Shown here one piece after another: positions 35,701-43,681 of a stretch of DNA of 64,000 nucleotides. The position numbers and the translations under genes were made by a program. The number at the start of each line of letters is the position of its first letter. Positions within the stretch are counted from its first letter, which is position 1. The notes below the pieces were generated by a model that had not been told where the DNA came from, did not search any database, and was given only the letters and a program-made list of their open reading frames with translations. Source of the DNA: Maribacter sp044594925 (GTDB taxonomy: Bacteria; Bacteroidota; Bacteroidia; Flavobacteriales; Flavobacteriaceae); the NCBI RefSeq assembly GCF_044594925.1, contig NZ_CP138991.1:1488001-1552000 (forward strand). Direction: 5' to 3'.

Positions 35701-37021
35701 TTCTCAATTGGATGATGACAATGACGGAGTATCGAATGCCGATGATATTTGTCCCAACACCCCCGCAGGAGATTTAGTTGACACTTTAGGTTGTGGAACA
35801 TCAGAACAAGATATAGATAATGATGGTGTAGTGAACACTAGTGATTTATGTAATAATACACCCAACGGAGAACCTGTAGATGACAACGGATGCTCTGCTT
35901 CTCAATTAGACGATGACAATGATGGCGTTTCCAATGAAAATGATGTTTGCCCCAATACACCTGATGGAGAAACTGTTAATGAAAATGGATGCTCGTCTAC
36001 ACAATTAGATGATGATAACGATGGTGTTTCCAATGCTGATGATATATGCCCCAATACAGCAACTGGCGAAACGGTAGACAACTTTGGTTGCAGTGCTGGG
36101 CAACAAGATATAGATGATGACGGTGTAAACAATGACAATGATTTATGTAACGATACACCATTAGGCGCCACTGTAAACGAAAATGGCTGCTCGGAATCTC
36201 AACTGGATGACGACGGGGACGGGGTAAACAATAGTGATGATAACTGTCCCAATACTCCTATTGGAACTTCTGTAACTGCCGATGGATGTGAAATAACTTC
36301 ACTTCCAATTGACCAATTTGCAATAACATCAAATGGAAATTCTTGCATAACTACGTCTAATGGTAAAATAAATATTGTAGCTAAAAGTACTGGTATTTAT
36401 ACAGCTGAGTTGACAACACTGAATGAGAGCAATAGCTTTGAATTTACTGATACCCTTGAAATTGAGGAATTAGTCGCAGGGGAATATGAACTTTGCATTA
36501 TGGCACAAGAATATTCTAATTATGAAAATTGTTCCAAGATTATAATTACAGCACCTCAACCTTTAATAGTCCAGTCTTCGATCAATAATGAAATTGAATT
36601 AAATAGCGTTACACTTAAAATGTCTGGTGGGGCAGTATATTCTATTTCTGTAAATGATAAAACTATTGAAACTGAAGATCGTGAAATTACGCTAGCTCTA
36701 ACTAAGGATATAAACACTATTCGAGTAAGTTCCGAAAGAAGTTGTCAGGGTGTTTATGAAGAAATTATCGCTTTGGAAAATGCAATAATAGCGTATCCCA
36801 ATCCGGCTAAGGACTTCGTAAGTATAGACCTTAGGAACATAGCATCAGAAATCGTTCGTATTACTATCTACGCAGAATCTGGAGCCCAATTATCATCGAG
36901 CTCATTTAGCACCGCAGAAGGAACCGTAACTTTAAAGACATCGCATCTGACGAAAGGAATTTATTTCATAAGGGTAAAAAACGATGTTATGGACAAATCT
37001 CTTAAACTTATTAAATTATGA
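32750..37021 (+). CDS. Secreted PQQ-type sugar dehydrogenase with propeller repeats, TSP3 repeats and T9SS sorting domain
   Basis: The 1423-residue protein is modular. Residues 1-26 are a signal peptide ending YAQ. About 30-400 is a glucose/sorbosone dehydrogenase domain (six-bladed propeller family): GLLGLAFHPNF, NHNGGKIAFGPDGYLYIS with the likely catalytic His161, and GADVGQENEEEIN. About 410-770 has seven units with a YVGGxF core, suggesting a second, seven-bladed propeller. Residues 856-1185 are ten 33-residue thrombospondin type 3 repeats with DxDxDGV calcium-binding loops and two cysteines each. About 1200-1340 is a beta-rich region, and 1346-1423 is a type A T9SS sorting domain (AYPNPAKDFVSIDL, KGIYFIRV, basic end). 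It should be exported by T9SS and held at the surface or released, oxidising a sugar or glycan. PQQ dependence is known for the family, not shown here. The next gene overlaps by ATGA. Confidence 0.88.
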   Translation: MKSVRLEKRIGLLFLVLFLMISSVYAQVSYQEAFPNISFNFPVEIQHANDGSNRLFVVEQPGTIRVFPNNSSVSSSDVKDFLDIESQVSYSAGQEIGLLGLAFHPNFSSNRFIYVYYIDRPSNYRVNVVRYQVSASDNDIVDTSTETIIFQAEKNQNNSNHNGGKIAFGPDGYLYISIGDGGGGGDPQGNGQNLNTVFGSILRIDIDVNGNNPVENNPDVPNGNYEIPSDNPRVGQSGLDELYAWGIRNTWKFSFDGTIMYGADVGQENEEEINIIELGNNYGWNRFEGNTTEDSSTSLITSPDTRPILTYDHSNGDVSITGGYVYKGSSSDPSLIDKYIYGDYVSGRVWALDYNETTGATSSEFLFRTNGQNISSFGEDEAGELYFSDYGSSAKLYKITGNDPEPTTVTVNGVGSWLNAGINAVDGIVETIANDGTDTFYVGGLFSSVSGTAVSNIATYSKALGWAAFGTGTNGKISSIAIASNGNIYVGGDFSSIDGTAVQNIAFWNGSIWNDMNGGTNGPVSKIIVDSSNNVYVGGAFETAGGNTVNNIAIWSGGNWSALADSANSVVGTNNEIRSLAFDESDNLYVGGNFDTAGGNNASRIAVWNGTNWSALGEGTSGFVQAILVRSDYIYAGGNFSLAGSETVNRIARWNRATSAWEPLNNGLSGSVNSLAHDNTYLYVGGSFETASDNTDVNEIMNNVARYSESSGWEALGKNTSVGVEIAINALSFSANNLSMFAGGNFTEAGEINAKNIAVWNLSQECVNTIITPEYEINGSLDSGENEISISEGSSFSLGTVQDVFFQITLPNATVVNGTHAIASISFDNEGTYTFTTTEGCTETFILNVTVNPNGDEDNDGVINSNDTCPNTASGETVDANGCGDSQRDDDDDGVSNAEDICPNTPSGEDVDLNGCGDSQLDDDNDGVFNNLDLCPNTPNGASVNSDGCGDSQLDDDNDGVSNAEDTCANTPNGENVNSNGCSDSQLDDDNDGVSNADDICPNTPAGDLVDTLGCGTSEQDIDNDGVVNTSDLCNNTPNGEPVDDNGCSASQLDDDNDGVSNENDVCPNTPDGETVNENGCSSTQLDDDNDGVSNADDICPNTATGETVDNFGCSAGQQDIDDDGVNNDNDLCNDTPLGATVNENGCSESQLDDDGDGVNNSDDNCPNTPIGTSVTADGCEITSLPIDQFAITSNGNSCITTSNGKINIVAKSTGIYTAELTTLNESNSFEFTDTLEIEELVAGEYELCIMAQEYSNYENCSKIIITAPQPLIVQSSINNEIELNSVTLKMSGGAVYSISVNDKTIETEDREITLALTKDINTIRVSSERSCQGVYEEIIALENAIIAYPNPAKDFVSIDLRNIASEIVRITIYAESGAQLSSSSFSTAEGTVTLKTSHLTKGIYFIRVKNDVMDKSLKLIKL
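34010..35040 (+). repeat. Seven protein-level YVGGxF repeats
   Basis: Within the secreted dehydrogenase the Gly-Gly-x-Phe core recurs at about 34075, 34220, 34361, 34520, 34658, 34801 and 34974, with spacings of roughly 140-175 bases. Each unit also has an NIAxWNGxxWxALG segment. Seven such units fit a seven-bladed beta-propeller. Confidence 0.7.
35315..36304 (+). repeat. Ten tandem 99-bp thrombospondin type 3 repeats
   Basis: Ten in-frame units of exactly 33 codons encode D-x-D-x-D-G-V ... C-P-N-T-P-x-G ... G-C. Units 6 and 9 share the variants DID at the start and LCN at the first cysteine. Units 5, 6, 7 and 8, 9, 10 match one another at a fixed offset of 297 bases, for example AACAAGATATAGAT at 35805 and 36102. 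Confidence 0.92.
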
Positions 37022-37695
37022 GAAGAGGTTGGGTTTTAGTGATACTGGTTTTAACTGCTGCCTGTGGTATTGATCAAGATTTAGTTGATGCACTTATAGG
37101 AATTGAAGACGTGGAATTAATATTTCCCGAAAATGTTTCCGAATGCACGGAAGGAACCATAATTTCAGAAAGCCAAAGTGAAGTTGTTTTCCGATGGTCA
37201 GCTAATGAGGAAGATGTAACCTATCAAGTAAATCTTACCAATTTAGTTTCAAATTCAACCGAAATATTCAATAGCAATACTACTGAACTTCCTATTCTCC
37301 TAGAGCGTGGCATACCCTATTCTTGGTTTATCACAGATTCCATTACTGGTGGTTCAAGAAGTGATGTCTGGACCTTTTATAATGCCGGTCCTGGGGTAGA
37401 ATCATTTATCCCTTTCCCGGCAGAGGCAATAGCTCCTATTCCAGAAGCTATTGTTGAAGCAACGTCTTCAATAAATTTAATTTGGAATGCAACTGATCTA
37501 GATGACGACATTAATGAATACGATGTTTATTTTGGACAAAGTGAGAGCCCTAGTTTACTGCAGCAATCTGTTACAAATAGTTTTCTAAATAATATTCCTG
37601 TAATATCGGGTGAAACCTACTATTGGAAAATTACCACAAGAGATTTTATTGGTAATGAATCTAATTCTGCACTATTCCGTTTTCAGGTAGAGTAA
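37018..37695 (+). CDS. Lipoprotein with two fibronectin-III-like domains, coupled to the T9SS cargo
   Basis: This 225-residue protein begins with a lipoprotein signal (RRGW, hydrophobic core, TAAC lipobox with Cys16). Two beta-sandwich-like domains follow, each with the pattern of Trp in strand B and Tyr-x-Trp near strand F (FRWSANEEDVTYQV with IPYSWFI, then LIWNATDLDDDINEYDVYFG with TYYWKI). They resemble fibronectin type III domains. Its ATG overlaps the stop of the secreted dehydrogenase gene, so equal expression is expected. It may anchor or assist the large protein at the outer membrane. I do not recognise a named family, and the role is inference. Confidence 0.72.
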   Translation: MRRGWVLVILVLTAACGIDQDLVDALIGIEDVELIFPENVSECTEGTIISESQSEVVFRWSANEEDVTYQVNLTNLVSNSTEIFNSNTTELPILLERGIPYSWFITDSITGGSRSDVWTFYNAGPGVESFIPFPAEAIAPIPEAIVEATSSINLIWNATDLDDDINEYDVYFGQSESPSLLQQSVTNSFLNNIPVISGETYYWKITTRDFIGNESNSALFRFQVE

Positions 37696-37746
37696 ATACT
37701 CCCCTCGGCAAACCTATAAGGCATTTATAAAAACTGAATTTTTATT

Positions 37747-37763
37747 ACGAGGCAAGCTCTCGT
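37747..37763. terminator. Weak hairpin between convergent genes
   Basis: ACGAG and CTCGT are separated by seven bases in the 102-base gap between convergent genes. The stem is only five pairs and there is no T run, so terminator function is uncertain. Confidence 0.2.
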
Positions 37764-37797
37764 GGGATCAAACCCTTTGGCGGTGCCAATAAAGTTC

Positions 37798-38979
37798 CTA
37801 GTATGCTAGGATTATAAATTCAGACCTTCTATTTACACGATGTTTTTCTTCCGGACAGTAGGTGTCGTCATCACATTCATTAAGTAGCTTACTTTCACCA
37901 TAAGCCTCAGCAGTTAATCTATCGGCAGCAACGCCAGAAGCTACTAAATACTCTTTGGTCTTGTCTACGCGTCTTTGCGACAACCAATCATTATAACTAG
38001 AAGTTCCTCTAGCATCTGTATGTGATGTGATTTTTAATTTCAACGTTGGAATTTCCTCAAGAATATTCTTTAGAGAATCTAACACTCCTTTTGACTTCGC
38101 ATTAAGATATGAGGAATTTAAATTAAAGTACACGTATCCAAGATTATTAATTCGCTCAGTAAGATTTTGTCGTCTCTTATTTTCCGCATCTTGTTTTGCT
38201 TTTTCTGCTGCCGCCAGTGCTGCACGTTCTTTCTCTTTTTGCAATCTTTCTGCCAATAATAACTCATCCTTTATACGATTAACTTCGTTAATAGAGTCTT
38301 GTTGTCGTTGTTTTTCTTTTTCGATAGCAGCGAGTAATTCTAACTTCTCCTCCCCTCTTTTTGATAATCCTTTCTCAATACCAAACTGATAAACAATTCC
38401 AGCCGCGTGCTGAAGGTGGTTGGTAACGTTAGCCTCGTTGCCCATGGACCATTTACCTGTTGAATTAAGATCTAGACCCCATTTATCCGAAAACCATGTC
38501 CTAAAACCAACAACGGCATTATATGTGCCTCTAGGTTGGTCATTTGCATCAGTATATCCTAATCCAATACCGACATACGGATCAAACCAACCTGTTTGAC
38601 CAATAATCTTATTCAAATCATAGGTAAGTCTAGCATCCAAACCTAAATAATTCTTGTCTTCATCATTTACAAGACCATCTATTATCTTTCCTTCCTTGTA
38701 TTTATTATAAGACGCTATTGCCTCTATACCAAGTCCATTTTTGAAATATCTGCCAACGCTGATCCTAGAAGGATAAGGCAAAAGATTCCATTCATCAGAA
38801 ATATTGAACAATCCATCAAAAACGTTTCCGGAATCATCGATAGCATTATAGCCAAGTCCAATAATCCATGAGCTTTGAACAATGCTATCTTTAGCAGTAA
38901 TTTGAAGATTTTCTTGACTAGAAGCAAAATTAATTGCACCAAGAGCAAATACTAGCAGTAGAAGTGAGGAAGTCTTCAT
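37798..38979 (-). CDS. OmpA-family outer-membrane protein
   Basis: The protein has 393 residues: a signal peptide (cleavage after FASS, near residue 21), an N-terminal eight-stranded beta-barrel-like domain to about 190 (alternating aromatic strands such as WIIGLGYNAIDD and PYVGIGLGYTDAN), and a helical Lys/Glu/Gln-rich linker at 205-270 that is likely a coiled coil. A C-terminal OmpA domain follows from about 285 (KLKITSHTDARGTSSYND, LSQRRVDKTKEYL, NRRSEF), which binds peptidoglycan; TDARG and the RR pair are the usual ligand contacts. It should link outer membrane and wall. The DECDDDTYC-like insert near the end is a common flavobacterial variant. Confidence 0.9.
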   Translation of the reverse strand: MKTSSLLLLVFALGAINFASSQENLQITAKDSIVQSSWIIGLGYNAIDDSGNVFDGLFNISDEWNLLPYPSRISVGRYFKNGLGIEAIASYNKYKEGKIIDGLVNDEDKNYLGLDARLTYDLNKIIGQTGWFDPYVGIGLGYTDANDQPRGTYNAVVGFRTWFSDKWGLDLNSTGKWSMGNEANVTNHLQHAAGIVYQFGIEKGLSKRGEEKLELLAAIEKEKQRQQDSINEVNRIKDELLLAERLQKEKERAALAAAEKAKQDAENKRRQNLTERINNLGYVYFNLNSSYLNAKSKGVLDSLKNILEEIPTLKLKITSHTDARGTSSYNDWLSQRRVDKTKEYLVASGVAADRLTAEAYGESKLLNECDDDTYCPEEKHRVNRRSEFIILAY

Positions 38980-39100
38980 ATTTTAAATTTGGGTTTAAAA
39001 GATAAAATTAATTCAACTTGGCGGAAGTAGCAAAAAACGACTATGTAAAGTAGGAATATTCGTTAGATAGATAAATCTTATTAATTCATCGATATATAAC

Positions 39101-39526
39101 CTATTCCAAAACTATCTTTTTCTTGCTAATAGGCAGTTTATAAATACTGAAAGGACTAGTAAAAGATGTATTTATAGTCTTTTTAGCACTGGTGTTCTTC
39201 TTAATCACCAGCTCTTTATCTGTTTCTTTTTTCAGGGATAATTCAGGAGTTTTAGAATAACCTTCACCCGGGCACCAAATAATCAAGAATACTTTAGTAA
39301 AATCTACTTCAGGAACAGTAAGTCCTGGTTTTCTTGTTCTATTGATTTTAGCAAAAAAAGAATTTAATGCTTTTTGACTTTTCACTAGCAACAGTTCTTC
39401 CTCTACCGCTCCGCTATAATTGTCCTGCATTACTAATTGCATATGTACATCGGTTGAAGTTGATTGTGACTTACAGGAGAATAGTATGATGAAAGTACAT
39501 AACAACAAAGAAACATATCTAAACAT
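39101..39526 (-). CDS. Small lipoprotein, possibly PrcB-like
   Basis: The 141-residue product has a lipoprotein signal (FRYVSLLL, LFSC lipobox, Cys18). The mature part contains the VDFTKVFLIIWCPGEGYSK segment, which resembles the C-terminal domain of PrcB-type proteins known from treponemal protease complexes, but the match is by eye only. The ATG lies inside the end of bshA (8-base overlap), so it is co-translated with that gene. It ends a minus-strand run of cell-envelope genes. Function unknown. Confidence 0.7.
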   Translation of the reverse strand: MFRYVSLLLCTFIILFSCKSQSTSTDVHMQLVMQDNYSGAVEEELLLVKSQKALNSFFAKINRTRKPGLTVPEVDFTKVFLIIWCPGEGYSKTPELSLKKETDKELVIKKNTSAKKTINTSFTSPFSIYKLPISKKKIVLE

Positions 39527-40658
39527 TTTTAAACCTTGCTTTATAGGCCCTTTCGTAAACCTCTTCGTAAAGTGGTAATACTTTTAAGATGTCGAATTTT
39601 TGTGCTGCGGTCACCGCATTTTGTTTAAATAAATTTAGTGTTTCATCTTTTCCCAAAATTTCCAAAGCGTTCTTGGACATATCAGCTATATCTCCTACAT
39701 CACTTAAAAAACCAGTTACACCATCTATATTTACCTCCGGAATTCCACCTGCATTACTTGAAATAACCGGCACTTTATTTATCATGGCCTCTAAAGCAGC
39801 TAATCCAAAACTTTCCGATTCCGAGGGCAATAAGAACAAATCTGAAAAACAGAGAATCTTATCGATTTCATTACTATTTCCTAAAAATATTACGCTTTCC
39901 GATATCCCTAATTTTTCACATAAAATTTCCGCACCAGCTTTCTCGGGACCATCTCCAACCATTATCAATTTAGATGGAATGGTTTTCTGTATCTCATTAA
40001 AAACCTGTATTACGTCAGGAATACGTTTTACTTTTCTAAAATTACTAATATGGGTTATTATCCGCTCATCTTCTCTGGCCATATTAGAGCGTTGACAATC
40101 AGTAAATGAATTACTATACTTTTTGTTATCGATAAAATTAGGAATCACTTCAATTTCACCCTTAATCTCAAAAATCTCTAAAGTACGTTCTTTTAGATTC
40201 TGGGATACAGAGGTTACGACATCAGATTCATTGATACTAAAAGTCACGGCGGGTTTATAGAAAGGATGTTTTCCTACTAGCGTTATATCAGTTCCGTGTA
40301 AGGTGGTAACCATTGGCACATAAATGCCTTCTTCTTCCAACATTTTTTTTGCCATGTAACCTGCATAAGCGTGTGGAATTGCATAATGTACGTGCAGTAA
40401 ATCTATATGATGGAGTTTTATGGTATCTACTAATTTACTGGACAGTGCCAACTCATAAGGTTGGTATTGAAAAAGTGGATATTCCGGAACATGAACCTCA
40501 TGAAAAAAAATATTATTGTTCAATAGTTCTAGACGTACGGGCTGTTTGTAGGTTACAAAATGTACCTCATGTCCCCTATTTGCCAGAGCTATACCAAGCT
40601 CTGTGGCAACAACACCACTACCCCCGAAAGTGGGGTAACAAACGATAGCTATCTTCAT
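39519..40658 (-). CDS. bshA: N-acetyl-alpha-D-glucosaminyl L-malate synthase BshA
   Basis: This GT4 enzyme of 379 residues makes GlcNAc-malate from UDP-GlcNAc and L-malate, the first step of bacillithiol, the main low-molecular-weight thiol of Bacteroidota and Firmicutes. The N-terminus KIAIVCYPTFGGSGVVATEL and the adjacent VHFVTYKQPVRL are characteristic of BshA. The donor site has PSESESFGLAALEAM and SNAGGIPEV. The length matches the family. It lies directly after the GH3 fusion gene and overlaps a small lipoprotein gene at its 3' end. bshB and bshC are not in the window. Confidence 0.93.
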   Translation of the reverse strand: MKIAIVCYPTFGGSGVVATELGIALANRGHEVHFVTYKQPVRLELLNNNIFFHEVHVPEYPLFQYQPYELALSSKLVDTIKLHHIDLLHVHYAIPHAYAGYMAKKMLEEEGIYVPMVTTLHGTDITLVGKHPFYKPAVTFSINESDVVTSVSQNLKERTLEIFEIKGEIEVIPNFIDNKKYSNSFTDCQRSNMAREDERIITHISNFRKVKRIPDVIQVFNEIQKTIPSKLIMVGDGPEKAGAEILCEKLGISESVIFLGNSNEIDKILCFSDLFLLPSESESFGLAALEAMINKVPVISSNAGGIPEVNIDGVTGFLSDVGDIADMSKNALEILGKDETLNLFKQNAVTAAQKFDILKVLPLYEEVYERAYKARFKNV

Positions 40659-40676
40659 ATGTTACAAAACTATGAT

Positions 40677-43586
40677 TTAATTTAATATTGAATCATAAAT
40701 GGCTTGTTGAATTCTAGTTCTTAAGCCAGATTTAACTAATAAGGTATTTGAGGCCGTGGGATAAGTTCTATTAGAAAGGAAAACATAGACTATTTCCTCT
40801 TCAGGATCTGCCCAAGTATAGGTGCCGGTGAATCCGCTGTGTCCAAAACTTTTTCTGGAAACGCAACCACAAGTAGGACCACTGTTCTGTAATTGTGGTT
40901 TATCAAAACCGACTCCACGCCTAACATTCTTGTCGCAGAAATAACAGGTATTGAATTTTTTTACCGTTCTGGAAGTAAAAAACCTAGAACCACCGTAGTA
41001 ACCCTCCTGAAGGTACATCTGCATAATCTTTGCCACGTCATTTGCATTACTGAACAACCCTGCATGACCGCCAACACCACCCTGCATAGCAGCTCCCATA
41101 TCATGAACATAACCATGAACGGTTTGATAACGGTAGTATTTATCCTCTTCTGAAGGAATTATCTTGTTTTTGGGAAATTTCTCCAATGGGTTGTAGCTGG
41201 TATGTTGCGCACCAAGCTTGTCGTATAAAAAATCTGATGCTAGTTTATCCAAACGTTCTCCATAGGTATCTTCAATATACTTTTTCATTACATAATAAGG
41301 CACATCACTATATCTGTAGCGATTGGACTTTAAATCTTGACGCCCTATTCGGTTATAAATAGAATCCTTGTAAGCATCCGTCAAATACAAATTTTCCGCA
41401 ACTTTATAAGAAAAACCAGGCGTTGGAACTTTTCTGTAAAATTCTTCCGATGGTTGGCGTTTTTTATCCAAGGTCCTCACGTAAAAAGGAATCCATGCTG
41501 GTAATCTTCCATAATGTGATAAGGCTTTTAATACGGTAACATTTTTAATTTCCGTATTGGAGTAATCAGGAACAAGTTCTTCAAAAGTATCGTTGAGTGC
41601 AATTTTATTTTCCTCATCCATCTTCATGACCATGGGTAATGTGGCCAAGATTTTGGTAAGAGATGCTAAATCATAAACATCATCTTCCTTTACCTTTCTA
41701 TTAGATGTATAGGTAGGTTTTCCAAAACTCTTATTGTATATTATTTTGCCCTTTCTTGCTACCACTATCTGGGCACCAGGATACATTAGACTATCCAGGC
41801 CATTCTGCACCAACCGGTCTATTTTAGAAAGTTTTAAGGAGCTAAACCCAACTCTTTCCGGGATACTATAGCCCAAACGTTTTAAGGATTTTAATTGGAC
41901 ACCCGTACCCGCCGGAAACTCCATATTTGTTGAAACTGGCAATTTGCCGGATGCCGGTATAGCACCAAATAGCAACTCGGCGGTTTTCTTTTGTGACAAA
42001 CTACTATTTTGATAGGACATCACCATTGCATCCACATTTTGAAAGGTGGCCACTTCCATGAGCGCATATGGTTTTGCAAAAACACACAGTACTAAATTAG
42101 AGGATCTAAGATTAGAGATTTCTTGCAACCAAGCAAGCTCCTTTTCTGTGAATTTATAACCTTTCCACGGACTATCGTTACTTTTATGATGACCAATGAT
42201 TACCAAATTATAGTCCGCTAACTTATTTTTCAAGGTCGTTATGTCACTACCATTAATCTCGGTTACCTTGGCATATCTATTTAAACTCCGTAAGAATTCA
42301 TCGTTAGGAGCATCACCAAATTTAACATAGGCTATTTTTTTATTCTGTAAATTTCTTATTCCTATTAGGTTAAATTTATTCTTAACAACGGTAATAGCAT
42401 TTTCTATCGCCTCTTCATATATGACATCATCCTCAAGCGAATTTAAATCTTGATATAGGTTAGCTAAACGAATAGGATTATAATTATTGAGCCCTACCTT
42501 ATATTTAGACATCAATATCTTCTTTACGGATAGCGCTAAACGTTGTTCACTAATTTTACCCTTATTGTAAGCCTTTATTAATTTTTCCTTAGCGGCTACA
42601 ACACTCTCGGGCATTAAGAGCATATCATTGCCAGCAATAAATGCAGCTAGTTCTACCTCTCCGTTAACCCCATATTCAGTGGCCCCTTTCATATTAAGGG
42701 CATCTGTAAAAATAAGTCCGTCAAAGCCCATCTCTTCCTTCAGTATGCCAGAAATTATCTGTTCTGACAACGAGGAGGGTAATCCTTCTTTTAATTCCAT
42801 AGCTGGCACTTCTAAATGTGCCACCATGATACTACTAAGTCCTTCTTTAATCAGTTTTTTGTAAGGATATAGTTCTACACTATCTAGCCTTTCCCTTGAA
42901 AACGGAATTACAGGTAAGGCATGGTGAGAATCTACTGCGGTATCTCCGTGACCGGGAAAATGTTTTCCGCTAGATAAAACCCCGGCACTTTCCATTCCTT
43001 TCATAAAGGCGATTCCTTTTGCAGTAACTACTTCCCTGTCTTCGCCGAAAGAACGATTTCCTATAATTGGATTCGCTGCGTTGGTATTAATATCAATATC
43101 AGGAGCAAAATTAATATGTACACCCAAACGTTTGGCATGTTTCCCAACTTGCTTCCCTACCCTTTCAACAATTTCATTATTTTGAATAGCGCCAAGCGTC
43201 ATATTCCAAGGAAATGCATAAGTAGAATCTAAACGCATTGCCAATCCCCATTCTGCATCCACACCTATAAGAAGAGGAGTTTTAGAAAGCGATTGATATT
43301 CATTACATAGCTTGGCTTGCCTGACCGGTCCTCCTTTAGAAAATATGACACCACCTATATGGTGGTTTTTTATGAGGGATTTAATGCGGTCCGTACGCTG
43401 GCCACTTTCATTAGAAGCTACGCTAACCATAAATAGTTGACCAATTTTCTCTTCGAGGTTCATGGCATTATACCTCTTATTTACCCAATTAGCCTGTAAA
43501 AGACTATCTGCGGTAACCAAGGGATTTTGAGCAAAAAGTGCCTGTAATCCTAAAAAGAAAAATAAATAACAAATATAGGGGCGCAT
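40677..43586 (-). CDS. NagZ-like GH3 beta-N-acetylglucosaminidase fused to a serine hydrolase (beta-lactamase fold)
   Basis: I chose the ATG at 43586, which gives a signal peptide (MRPYICYLFFFLGLQALFAQ) and 969 residues; the frame extends to 43727 with no signal-like sequence. Residues about 40-380 form a GH3 domain with KHFPGHGDT (His209 region) and DSHHALP, the His-Asp general-acid loop seen in NagZ, and the nucleophile in FTDALNMKG (Asp295). A GH3 C-terminal domain follows to about 560. From about 590 a class-C beta-lactamase-like domain has SLTK (Ser642, Lys645) and a HSGFTGTY motif near the end. Such fusions are common in Bacteroidota. The protein likely trims muropeptides or other GlcNAc-containing glycans outside the inner membrane. 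Confidence 0.88.
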   Translation of the reverse strand: MRPYICYLFFFLGLQALFAQNPLVTADSLLQANWVNKRYNAMNLEEKIGQLFMVSVASNESGQRTDRIKSLIKNHHIGGVIFSKGGPVRQAKLCNEYQSLSKTPLLIGVDAEWGLAMRLDSTYAFPWNMTLGAIQNNEIVERVGKQVGKHAKRLGVHINFAPDIDINTNAANPIIGNRSFGEDREVVTAKGIAFMKGMESAGVLSSGKHFPGHGDTAVDSHHALPVIPFSRERLDSVELYPYKKLIKEGLSSIMVAHLEVPAMELKEGLPSSLSEQIISGILKEEMGFDGLIFTDALNMKGATEYGVNGEVELAAFIAGNDMLLMPESVVAAKEKLIKAYNKGKISEQRLALSVKKILMSKYKVGLNNYNPIRLANLYQDLNSLEDDVIYEEAIENAITVVKNKFNLIGIRNLQNKKIAYVKFGDAPNDEFLRSLNRYAKVTEINGSDITTLKNKLADYNLVIIGHHKSNDSPWKGYKFTEKELAWLQEISNLRSSNLVLCVFAKPYALMEVATFQNVDAMVMSYQNSSLSQKKTAELLFGAIPASGKLPVSTNMEFPAGTGVQLKSLKRLGYSIPERVGFSSLKLSKIDRLVQNGLDSLMYPGAQIVVARKGKIIYNKSFGKPTYTSNRKVKEDDVYDLASLTKILATLPMVMKMDEENKIALNDTFEELVPDYSNTEIKNVTVLKALSHYGRLPAWIPFYVRTLDKKRQPSEEFYRKVPTPGFSYKVAENLYLTDAYKDSIYNRIGRQDLKSNRYRYSDVPYYVMKKYIEDTYGERLDKLASDFLYDKLGAQHTSYNPLEKFPKNKIIPSEEDKYYRYQTVHGYVHDMGAAMQGGVGGHAGLFSNANDVAKIMQMYLQEGYYGGSRFFTSRTVKKFNTCYFCDKNVRRGVGFDKPQLQNSGPTCGCVSRKSFGHSGFTGTYTWADPEEEIVYVFLSNRTYPTASNTLLVKSGLRTRIQQAIYDSILN

Positions 43587-43681
43587 AGGTTTTACATGTA
43601 TGGAGATAACTTCAAACGATGAAAAATATTGCATTTCATCGATATAACCTAATAAATACGGTGATTTACAGGTCCAATACG

